Of a DNA stretch of 47,903 nt, positions 24,911 through 32,126 are shown piece by piece. Numbering within the stretch: the first letter of the stretch is position 1; the number at the start of each line of letters is the position of its first letter. The notes under the pieces were generated by a model that saw only the letters and a program-made list of their open reading frames with translations, was not told where the DNA came from and did not search any database. Source of the DNA: CAYMDP01 sp964389375 (GTDB lineage: Bacteria > Bdellovibrionota > Bdellovibrionia > Bdellovibrionales > UBA1609); assembly GCA_964389375.1 (NCBI GenBank), contig CAYMDP010000020.1, positions 1 through 47,903 of the forward strand, given 5' to 3'. The translations under genes were made by a program, and so were the position numbers.

Positions 24911-25138
24911 GTGCCAAAAAAAATCGCGACCACCATCTATATAACCGAAGAACAACAGAACTGTTTGAAGGAACTAAATCATCGAACCAAAGTTCCGATT
25001 GCCGAGTTTGTTCGTCAAGGTATTGATCTGGCGCTCGAGAAATATCGCGATGTTTTGCCTGGGCAGCTTTCGCTGCCAGCCCAAGTTCAGCGAGAACAAA
25101 TGAGGGAAGCCCTAGATGCGCTCAGAATTGATTCGTAA
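24911..25138 (+). CDS. ribbon-helix-helix DNA-binding protein
   Basis: The 75-residue protein begins with KKIATTIYITEEQQNCLKEL, a beta strand followed by the first helix, then TKVPIAEFVRQGIDLALEKY, the second helix, which is the pattern of CopG/MetJ-type ribbon-helix-helix repressors that bind DNA as dimers. The remaining 25 residues are a charged tail. It starts with GTG, with no clear Shine-Dalgarno, and its last 23 bases overlap the start of lepA, so both are likely one transcript. No antitoxin-toxin partner is next to it. It may regulate its own operon; that is inference. Confidence 0.78.
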   Translation: MPKKIATTIYITEEQQNCLKELNHRTKVPIAEFVRQGIDLALEKYRDVLPGQLSLPAQVQREQMREALDALRIDS

Positions 25139-26915
25139 TTTTTCGATCATTGCCCACATTGACCACGGGAAATCGACTCTGGCAGACGGTCTATTAGAGG
25201 TCACTGGCGCCCTTTCGAATCGCGAAAGCAAAGCGCAGTTTTTAGATAGCATGGACCTTGAGCGTGAACGTGGGATTACCATAAAAGCCCAAACAGTTCG
25301 CCTTTCTTACAAAGCTTCGGACGGTCAAACTTATCAGTTGAACTTGATCGATACTCCCGGCCACGTAGACTTTTCTTACGAAGTTTCTCGTTCTCTGGCC
25401 GCCTGCGAGGGGGCGATTTTGGTGGTGGATGCGGCTCAAGGTGTTGAAGCTCAAACTCTGGCGAATGTTTATTTAGCCATTGAGGGAAACTTAGAGATTA
25501 TCCCCGTTCTTAACAAAGTGGATCTACCCTCTGCAGATCCAGAAGGGGTCAAGCGACAGATTCAGGATTCTATTGGACTTGACGCCAGTGAAGCGATTCT
25601 AGCAAGTGCGAAAGAACGAAAAGGGATTCCTGAGATTCTTGAAGCCATTGTTAAAAAAATTCCTCCTCCGATTGCGAACGTAGATCAGCCATTAAGGGCT
25701 TTGATATTTGACTCATGGTTTGATCCTTACCAAGGCGTCGTCATTTTGTGCCGGATCTTCGATGGTTTGATTCGTACTGGGGAAGTCATTCAGTTTTTTG
25801 CGACAGGAAAAGAGTATGAGGTCTTAAAGCTCGGAGTTTTTGCGCCCTTTGCCCAAAATCTGGAAGAGCTTTCCGCGGGTGAAGTGGGCTTTATGATCTG
25901 CGGAATTAAAGACATTCAGGATGTTAAAGTTGGGGACACAGTTACGACTGTAAAGCGACCTGCGGCGGCCCCGCTGGCGGGTTTTCAGAAGATGAAGCCG
26001 ATGGTATTTTCTGGAATCTTCCCGGTTGTTTCGTCAGATTTTACCGACCTTCGAGAGGCCTTAGAAAAGCTTGCTTTAAATGACTCCAGTTTGACCTTCG
26101 AGGCGGAGACTTCTGCAGCTCTTGGCTTTGGATTTCGTTGCGGATTTCTGGGGCTCTTACATATGGAGATCGTTCAGGAGCGCTTGGAAAGAGAGTTTAA
26201 CCTTCAACTGATTACGACGGCCCCAACAGTTGTCTACCGAGTCTACACGACCGATGGACAAATGAAAGAACTTGAAAATCCAGCCCATCTTCCGGAGCCT
26301 ACTTTAATTGAGCGCCTTGAAGAGCCTTATGTGAAATTAAGCCTTCATACACCCTCAGAATATATTGGGTCTTTGCTGAAGCTGTGTGAAGATCGTCGGG
26401 GAATCCAAGTCAAAATGGAATATATCTCCGATACCAAAGTGATCATCGAATACAAGCTTCCTCTAAATGAAATGGTGATGGATTTTTATGATCGTTTGAA
26501 GTCTTTGACCAAGGGTTATGCTTCAATGGAATATGAACTCTCGGGCTATGAAGATGCAGACCTCGTCCGAATGGACATCATGATTAACGGAGAGCCGGTG
26601 GATGCTCTGTCTGTAATTGTTCATAGAAGTAAGGCTTTTCACCGCGGACAAGCTCTGACGAAAAAACTTAAAGAGGCAATTCCCAGGCAGCAATACCAAG
26701 TCGCAATTCAGGCCGCAATTGGAGCCAAGATCATTGCGCGCGAAACGGTTGGAGCTCTTCGGAAAGATGTGACTGCAAAGTGCTATGGGGGAGATATCAG
26801 TCGAAAAAGAAAGCTTCTCGAGCGTCAGAAAGAAGGGAAAAAGCGAATGAAGTCGATCGGGCGGGTGGATGTTCCCCAAGAGGCTTTTTTGGCGATTTTA
26901 AAGGTAGAGGAGTAA
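25116..26915 (+). CDS. lepA: elongation factor 4 (LepA) GTPase
   Basis: LepA is a ribosomal GTPase that back-translocates or rescues stalled ribosomes. The 599-residue protein has G1 AHIDHGKS (13-20), the RERGITIKAQ switch, G3 DTPGHVDF, G4 NKVD, an EF-G-like domain II and the LepA-specific C-terminal domain with AKCYGGDISRKRKLLERQKE. Length is normal. Its start overlaps the ribbon-helix-helix gene; GAGGGA lies upstream. The signal peptidase genes follow three bases after the stop, the well-known lepA-lepB linkage. Confidence 0.98.
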   Translation: MRSELIRNFSIIAHIDHGKSTLADGLLEVTGALSNRESKAQFLDSMDLERERGITIKAQTVRLSYKASDGQTYQLNLIDTPGHVDFSYEVSRSLAACEGAILVVDAAQGVEAQTLANVYLAIEGNLEIIPVLNKVDLPSADPEGVKRQIQDSIGLDASEAILASAKERKGIPEILEAIVKKIPPPIANVDQPLRALIFDSWFDPYQGVVILCRIFDGLIRTGEVIQFFATGKEYEVLKLGVFAPFAQNLEELSAGEVGFMICGIKDIQDVKVGDTVTTVKRPAAAPLAGFQKMKPMVFSGIFPVVSSDFTDLREALEKLALNDSSLTFEAETSAALGFGFRCGFLGLLHMEIVQERLEREFNLQLITTAPTVVYRVYTTDGQMKELENPAHLPEPTLIERLEEPYVKLSLHTPSEYIGSLLKLCEDRRGIQVKMEYISDTKVIIEYKLPLNEMVMDFYDRLKSLTKGYASMEYELSGYEDADLVRMDIMINGEPVDALSVIVHRSKAFHRGQALTKKLKEAIPRQQYQVAIQAAIGAKIIARETVGALRKDVTAKCYGGDISRKRKLLERQKEGKKRMKSIGRVDVPQEAFLAILKVEE

Positions 26916-26918
26916 ATT

Positions 26919-27953
26919 TTGAACCGACGTTTTTGGACAGAGGGGTGGGGTTCGATTGGGCTCGCTGTTTTGGCGGCCCTGGTGGTGCGTTGGGCCTTGA
27001 TGGAAGCCTACGTTATTCCTTCAGGAAGTATGCTTCCCTCGCTTTTGGTGAACGACCATATTTTTGTTAATAAAATTGTGTATGGAGTCCGTGCGCCCTT
27101 TACCGAAAAATGGTTGGTTCAGTTTATGGAGCCAAAGCGCGGCGAAGTTGTCGTATTTAAAAATCCTCAGCACAAAGCGGACTATTACGTAAAGCGCATT
27201 GTGGGTCTGCCGGGGGATCGAGTTTTTTATGAAAACGGCAATCTTTACGTCAACGAGAAGTTAGTCGACAAAACAGTTCCCCAGTTGCGCAAAACTGATT
27301 TTATCTGGTTGCGAGATGAGGATTTCTTGGGGAGAGATTCTGGTTTACAAGATTATGTTCATTGGGAAGAAAACTTAGACCAACATTTTTATTCGGTTTT
27401 GCTGCGAAAGGGAGATCGGACACAACTCGCCTTTGGCCCCTATCTTGTTCCCGATGGACACTATTTTGTGATGGGAGATAATCGGGACAACTCTGTGGAT
27501 AGTCGGCTTTGGGATCCGCGCTCGAGTAGAGCCTCTGGTCAGGTGGTGTTCCGCAGACAGTCGGCCATAGGAGAAGTTGTGATTCCGGAGGGCAGTGTGG
27601 TGACGACCCGGGACCAAGATTGGAGAATTCAGAAATTTAGGACCACCGAAGATGTAAGTCTAAGGGGTGAGTCAGTCACAGTACAAGTGCGAGCTGTGGA
27701 GCCAGGGCTTTCGGGAAATATTGCCGCGGGCGCTATTGAAATACTTGAAACGCCGGTGGCTGGAGCAGAGCTTCAGGTTTCTAATCCCCAGAGTTTTTCG
27801 GGAGGAGAAGATAAGCGTTTTGTCCCTCGGGACTATCTTGTTGGAAGGGGAATGTTTATTTGGTTAAGCTGCGAAGAGAAGCTTCCACTCCTTTCTTTTC
27901 TATGCAATCCTGCTGCTATTCGGTGGAGTCGGTTTTTTCACGCTGTGAATTAG
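26919..27953 (+). CDS. lepB: signal peptidase I with a large insertion resembling phage baseplate J-type proteins
   Basis: SPase I cleaves signal peptides at the outer face of the inner membrane. An N-terminal transmembrane helix (about 11-28) precedes PSGSM with catalytic Ser37; the general-base Lys92 lies in YVKRIVGLPGD, and GDNRDNSVDSR (186-196) is intact. Between this block and the closing FIWLSC strand, about residues 205-303 are extra. That segment reads IPEGSVVTT, FRTTEDVSL, VQVRAVEPGLSGNIAAGAIE, TPVAGAELQVSNP and FSGGEDKR, closely like the conserved region of baseplate J/gp47 proteins. The protein is 344 residues, about 100 more than its neighbour. Start TTG 26919, six bases after GAGGAG. 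Confidence 0.93.
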   Translation: MNRRFWTEGWGSIGLAVLAALVVRWALMEAYVIPSGSMLPSLLVNDHIFVNKIVYGVRAPFTEKWLVQFMEPKRGEVVVFKNPQHKADYYVKRIVGLPGDRVFYENGNLYVNEKLVDKTVPQLRKTDFIWLRDEDFLGRDSGLQDYVHWEENLDQHFYSVLLRKGDRTQLAFGPYLVPDGHYFVMGDNRDNSVDSRLWDPRSSRASGQVVFRRQSAIGEVVIPEGSVVTTRDQDWRIQKFRTTEDVSLRGESVTVQVRAVEPGLSGNIAAGAIEILETPVAGAELQVSNPQSFSGGEDKRFVPRDYLVGRGMFIWLSCEEKLPLLSFLCNPAAIRWSRFFHAVN

Positions 27954-27962
27954 GAGCTTGTT

Positions 27963-28706
27963 ATGTCCAACAAAGGTCAGAAGGCATCTTTCGGTCAATC
28001 CATGACCTCATTTGTCGGAGCCGTGCTTCTTATCTTAAGTATACGCTGGGCTCTTTTTGAACCCTACGTCATCCCTTCAGGAAGTATGATTCCAAGCCTT
28101 TTGGTTCACGATCATATTATCGTAAATAAACTGGCCTTCGGCGTTCGGGTTCCTTTTACAAAGGAGTGGCTGTGGCGCTTCGCCAAGCCTCATCGTGGTG
28201 ACGTCATTGTTTTCCGCGCCGTAGATGATGCCGATTATTTTATGATTAAAAGAGTCATTGGACTTCCTGGAGAAGAAGTCGAAGTTACGCCAGCTGGATT
28301 GGTTCAAATTAACGGAGTGCCACTTGCGACCGAGATTTTGCCTGGTACAGAAGAAGATCAGGGTTCATATTACAAAGTGAATGAAGGCGATCTTCAGGGG
28401 CGTTTCGAAAGATTTGATTTCCTCGAAGAGCAGGCGGGGGAAAGATCTTATCGCATCATTCTTGGACGAGAGGCATACCGATTTCCATATTCGAAGACGG
28501 TAATTCCCGAAGGGCATTATTTTATGATGGGAGACAATCGGGATAACTCAAAGGACTCCAGGTATTGGGGCCCTCTTCCACAAGAAAATATCTTAGGAAG
28601 AGCAACTTACGTTTGGCTGACCTGTGAAGAGACAATTAGTTTTCTACCCTTTTTGTGCAACCCTTTAAAAATTCGTTGGAAGCGCCTGATCCAAAAGATC
28701 ATTTAG
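27963..28706 (+). CDS. lepB: signal peptidase I (standard form)
   Basis: The second tandem copy has 247 residues. A transmembrane helix (about 15-33) leads to IPSGSM with catalytic Ser41, the lysine Lys96 sits in FMIKRVIGLPGE, and GDNRDNSKDSRYWGP is present. The C-terminus (TYVWLTCEETISFLPFLCNP) is nearly the same as in the first copy, showing recent common origin. It starts nine bases after the first copy. All residues needed for catalysis are visible, so it is the likely housekeeping enzyme. Confidence 0.95.
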   Translation: MSNKGQKASFGQSMTSFVGAVLLILSIRWALFEPYVIPSGSMIPSLLVHDHIIVNKLAFGVRVPFTKEWLWRFAKPHRGDVIVFRAVDDADYFMIKRVIGLPGEEVEVTPAGLVQINGVPLATEILPGTEEDQGSYYKVNEGDLQGRFERFDFLEEQAGERSYRIILGREAYRFPYSKTVIPEGHYFMMGDNRDNSKDSRYWGPLPQENILGRATYVWLTCEETISFLPFLCNPLKIRWKRLIQKII

Positions 28707-28714
28707 GCGAATTG

Positions 28715-29425
28715 ATGAAGCTCTTCTTCGAGAGACAGTCTGCTGATAAATTCGGAAATGCTCTTCGGTCATTGCTGCGAGAATATGCAGAGACTCTTGC
28801 CTTGGCGATTGTCTTAGCCTTTGTTCTACGGATCTATTTTGTCAGTGCCTTTCATATTCCAACTGAAGCTATGGAGCCAAACCTACAGCGTGGGGACTTT
28901 GTCTTAGCCTGGCGCCCGCCCTATGGATTTAAAGTTCCACTGACGGGCTCGAAGCTAGGGGGAAGTCTGCCTCAGCGAGGGGAGATTGCTATTTTTCGCT
29001 GTCCTCAGCAGCGGTCGCAAATGTGTTTAAAAAGAGTTGTTGCACTTCCTGGGGACCGGATCGAAATGAAGGCTCAACGACTGCTAATTAACGACCGGCT
29101 TTGCCAATATGAAAAGGCTGGGGATCACCCCAGTGGCGTTCTTTTAAAAGAGTCCTGCGAGGGTTCAGGCGCTAGAGAAATTCAGATTCTCGCAGACGCT
29201 CGCTTTGCGGACATTCCTCCAATGATCGTTCCGCCGGGGCAAGTGTTTATGCTTTCAGATAATCGGGATATTGAAGTTGATTCTCGCCTGTGGGGTCCTG
29301 TGCCATCGATCGATATAGAGGCAAGACCCTTTTTGATTTGGCTCGCGCTTGACTGGGGGCGGCCAAGTCTGGAGAAAAGGTGGCTTGGGATTCGATTCGA
29401 CAGGCTTTTTCTTCGGCCCCGTTGA
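28715..29425 (+). CDS. signal peptidase I homologue lacking the catalytic serine
   Basis: The third copy (236 residues from ATG 28715) keeps the fold: membrane helix (about 25-43), LKRVVALPGD with Lys106, and SDNRDIEVDSRLWGP. But the catalytic motif reads IPTEAMEP, so the nucleophile position is Ala52 (codon GCT at 28868-28870) and the preceding glycine is Glu. A serine there is needed for peptide-bond cleavage, so it is probably inactive as a peptidase. It may bind signal peptides or modulate its neighbours. The reading frame is intact and the conserved blocks are maintained, arguing against recent decay. An in-frame ATG at 28655 would overlap the previous gene and is rejected. Confidence 0.85.
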   Translation: MKLFFERQSADKFGNALRSLLREYAETLALAIVLAFVLRIYFVSAFHIPTEAMEPNLQRGDFVLAWRPPYGFKVPLTGSKLGGSLPQRGEIAIFRCPQQRSQMCLKRVVALPGDRIEMKAQRLLINDRLCQYEKAGDHPSGVLLKESCEGSGAREIQILADARFADIPPMIVPPGQVFMLSDNRDIEVDSRLWGPVPSIDIEARPFLIWLALDWGRPSLEKRWLGIRFDRLFLRPR

Positions 29426-29451
29426 CGCCTCGGATCTCCTGCTTATATAGT
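29422..29451 (+). promoter_or_regulatory. sigma-70-type promoter of pyrB-carA-carB
   Basis: TTGACG (29422-29427) is followed after 18 bases by TATAGT (29446-29451), or after 16 by TATATA (29444-29449). The predicted start is at or next to the pyrB ATG (29459), and no Shine-Dalgarno sequence lies between. Confidence 0.5.
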
Positions 29452-29458
29452 CTCGTCG

Positions 29459-30406
29459 ATGTCATTACGAGGCCAATCTTTTATCAGTTCATCTCAGCTT
29501 AGATCAGAAGAAGTCGATCTTCTTTTTAACCGAACGGCTTTGTTTAAAGATCATTTTAAAAAGCACGGACGTATCGAGGATTTAATTTCTGGAACGGCTC
29601 ATCGGGATATGTTGGTTGCAATGGTCTTTGGCGAGCCAAGTACTCGGACACGTTCTAGCTTTCAAGTTGCTTGCGCACGATTAGGGATGAAGACCATTAT
29701 TCTTGATAATATGGCCGTATCATCTGTCTCTAAGGGCGAAACCCTTGAAGATACCTTTCGCAATGTCGCTTCAATGTGGCCCAATGCAATGGTTCTTCGT
29801 TATGGTGGATCCGTAGAGACGCCGGACATGATCTCTGAACTTAAGTGCCCCGTAATTAGCGCGGGAATTGGAACATCAGAGCATCCCACGCAAGCTCTTT
29901 TGGATGCCTTTACCATCTTAGAAAATCGGAAGAAGATTTCTGGAGAAAAAGTCCTCTTGGTTGGAGATGTGCTCCATAGTCGAGTTGCAAATTCAAATTT
30001 AATTTTGTTAAAAAAACTTGGCGCAGAGGTGGCTTATTGTACCCCTGCTGAATTTACTCCACGAGAAGACCAGTGGAAAGGTGTCCAACATTTTGCCGAG
30101 CTCAATGAAGGCATGAAGTGGGCCACGGTTGTCATGGGCCTTCGCATTCAAAAAGAACGTCATCAATCCGGAATTGGTTTGTCTATTGCCGAGTATCGCG
30201 AACGCTACAGAATTGGCGGAGACGAGCTGAAGCTGTTTTCAAATGATGGAATCATTTTACATCCAGGCCCAGTTATTCGTGGCGTGGAATTTTCTCCAAA
30301 CGTGATGATCGATCCGCGAAACCGCATTCTTGATCAGGTGACGAATGGGGTCTTTTTACGTGCCGCCTTACTTTCTTTTATTTTAGGCCTTGAGGTTAAT
30401 ACCTGA
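29459..30406 (+). CDS. pyrB: aspartate carbamoyltransferase catalytic subunit
   Basis: PyrB joins carbamoyl phosphate and aspartate, the second step of pyrimidine synthesis. The 315-residue protein has GEPSTRTRSSF (58-68), the carbamoyl-phosphate loop, then SAGIGTSEHPTQALLDAFTI, the GDVLHSRVANSN loop and LHPGPVIRGVEF. The Ser in place of the usual Thr after STRTR is a mild variant. It has no ribosome-binding site and the promoter lies directly upstream, so the message may be leaderless. The stop overlaps carA as TGATG; carA and carB supply its substrate. Confidence 0.97.
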   Translation: MSLRGQSFISSSQLRSEEVDLLFNRTALFKDHFKKHGRIEDLISGTAHRDMLVAMVFGEPSTRTRSSFQVACARLGMKTIILDNMAVSSVSKGETLEDTFRNVASMWPNAMVLRYGGSVETPDMISELKCPVISAGIGTSEHPTQALLDAFTILENRKKISGEKVLLVGDVLHSRVANSNLILLKKLGAEVAYCTPAEFTPREDQWKGVQHFAELNEGMKWATVVMGLRIQKERHQSGIGLSIAEYRERYRIGGDELKLFSNDGIILHPGPVIRGVEFSPNVMIDPRNRILDQVTNGVFLRAALLSFILGLEVNT

Positions 30407-31473
30407 TGGACACGGCTTATCTCGTGCTTGAGTCGGGAGAAGTTTTTCCTGGCTCGTGGCGCGGGGGAGAAGAGCGCGCAGGCGAAGTCGTGTTTAACAC
30501 CAGTCATTCGGGCTACGAAGAAATGGCCACCGACCCCTCCTATTATTCTCAAATTCTGGTTTTAAGTGCGCCCATGCAAGGGAATTATGGTGCCGATCTG
30601 TCCATTTGGGAATCTCGCTCTCTTTGGATTGAAGGCTTCATCAGTCTAGAGATCCAGGATAGTCCACGAGATCGAAGCTGGTTAAATCGATTAAATGAAT
30701 TTAAAATTCCGGTCCTTACGGACATCGACACAAGAAAGCTTGTTTTGCACTTAAGAAACAAGGGCACTCCCTGGGGAGCAATGGTGAAGGCTGCAAATCC
30801 AAAAGCCGCCGCCGAGCGGGCCCAAGGCTTGATCCAGAAAAAAAAATCTGGGGATTTAGACTGGGCATGGACCGTTTCTAGAAAGTCCCCCGAACTTCGC
30901 AAAGGGCAAAAAGCCTCAGGTCCACGAGTGGCCGTACTGGATTTTGGATGCAAAGAGAATACTCTTCGGGAGCTCGAAAAGCGCTGCTCTGAAATTCAGA
31001 TTTTTCCTAGCCGAACTGAAAGTCAGAAGATCAGAGACTGGAAGCCCGATGGCATCCTATTATCGAATGGTCCAGGAAATCCGGAAGATGTGCAAGTCGC
31101 CGCCGAGACGGTAAAGGACCTCCTTGGGTGGCGCTTTATCTTTGGGATTTGTATGGGACATCAAATTTTAGGCCGAGCTCTGGGCGGAACAACCCATCGC
31201 CTTAAGTTTGGACACCGGGCTAGCAACCACCCCATTAAAGATGAGTTATTAAAAAAGATCTACGTGACCAGTCAAAATCATGGCTATGTGGTGGATTCGA
31301 AAACTTTGCCTTCAAAAGTGGCAGTTTCTCATGTCAACTTGAATGATGGCTCCGTTTCTGGGATATTTTGTGAAGAGTCAAAATGCCTGGGTGTGCAGTT
31401 TCATCCTGAAAGTCATCCGGGCCCGAATGATTCCGTCGAGTTATTTGATTTTTTTATACGGCAGATTCAATGA
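30406..31473 (+). CDS. carA: carbamoyl-phosphate synthase small (glutaminase) subunit
   Basis: CarA releases ammonia from glutamine for CarB. The 355-residue protein has the CarA N-terminal domain (GEVVFNTSHSGYEEMATDPS, then TDIDTRKLVLHLR) and a class I glutaminase with LSNGPGNPEDV, the nucleophile loop FGICMGHQ (Cys249) and the His-Glu pair in VQFHPES. ATG 30406 overlaps the pyrB stop (TGATG), and its stop overlaps the following unknown gene (ATGA). Confidence 0.96.
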   Translation: MDTAYLVLESGEVFPGSWRGGEERAGEVVFNTSHSGYEEMATDPSYYSQILVLSAPMQGNYGADLSIWESRSLWIEGFISLEIQDSPRDRSWLNRLNEFKIPVLTDIDTRKLVLHLRNKGTPWGAMVKAANPKAAAERAQGLIQKKKSGDLDWAWTVSRKSPELRKGQKASGPRVAVLDFGCKENTLRELEKRCSEIQIFPSRTESQKIRDWKPDGILLSNGPGNPEDVQVAAETVKDLLGWRFIFGICMGHQILGRALGGTTHRLKFGHRASNHPIKDELLKKIYVTSQNHGYVVDSKTLPSKVAVSHVNLNDGSVSGIFCEESKCLGVQFHPESHPGPNDSVELFDFFIRQIQ

Positions 31474-32126
31474 CATATGATGATTTAACAGAACTTCTAA
31501 TGAACCACTTTACCTCTCAGAGTTTTTCTGAAGAGGTCGAATCCGCGAAGCGAGAGTTCTTTGATCGAGTAGGAATTTTCGACGAGGATTCTGCCGACTT
31601 TGAAATGAAGATGTCCCAGTATGTGGATTGGTATTTGTTTACCCGAAAGTTAAATAAGTCTGGCGAAACTCCAATTGCGACCGCTTTAAAGGGCGGGGAG
31701 CTTTTGCTCTCCTCAGAGCAAAGAGAATATTTAAGATCCTTTGCAGAAAGTCGACATAGCCTTTTTGAGTTTTCGAAAACCAAGGGCGAGGATGTTTACA
31801 TTAAAGACATTTTCTCCGGCGAAAAATATATTATCAAAGATTCACAGGTCACCTTGGGCTTTGATAAATCTGAATACTTCGAAGCGCGAGTTGTTAAGAT
31901 TGGCGAGGCCTTAATCTTTGGTCGATCTTTTTGTTTTCATCCAGCGCAAGTCAGTCGCTTTATTGCAAAAGAAGCCAAGTTGGTTAAAAAATTGCCAGAG
32001 GCTGAGCAGGCCGCCGCTCGTGAAGCCTTGATTTTGCGGCTTTTCAGAATGAAGTATAAACATCAGCAGTATCGTCACGTGAATGTAAAAGAAATTTACT
32101 CTAACGATTCCAAATTGAGAGTTTAG
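31470..32126 (+). CDS. conserved-looking cytoplasmic protein of unknown function between carA and carB
   Basis: The 218-residue product has no signal peptide or membrane segment and is rich in charged residues. Recognisable blocks are FDRVGIFDEDSADFEMKMSQ, YVDWYLFTRKL, VYIKDIFSGEKYIIKDSQ (a beta-rich stretch) and a helical end with KKLPEAEQAAAREALILRLF. I do not recognise a family. Translational coupling by ATGA with carA, and carB beginning right at its stop (TAG-TTG), show it belongs to the pyr-car operon. A role in pyrimidine or arginine metabolism, or in regulating carbamoyl phosphate supply, is possible but unsupported by sequence. Confidence 0.85.
   Translation: MTYDDLTELLMNHFTSQSFSEEVESAKREFFDRVGIFDEDSADFEMKMSQYVDWYLFTRKLNKSGETPIATALKGGELLLSSEQREYLRSFAESRHSLFEFSKTKGEDVYIKDIFSGEKYIIKDSQVTLGFDKSEYFEARVVKIGEALIFGRSFCFHPAQVSRFIAKEAKLVKKLPEAEQAAAREALILRLFRMKYKHQQYRHVNVKEIYSNDSKLRV

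Noticed and set aside
28655..28714. Longer N-terminus for the third signal peptidase homologue
   Set aside because: It lies within the end of the second lepB and adds a proline/charged tail not seen in the family.
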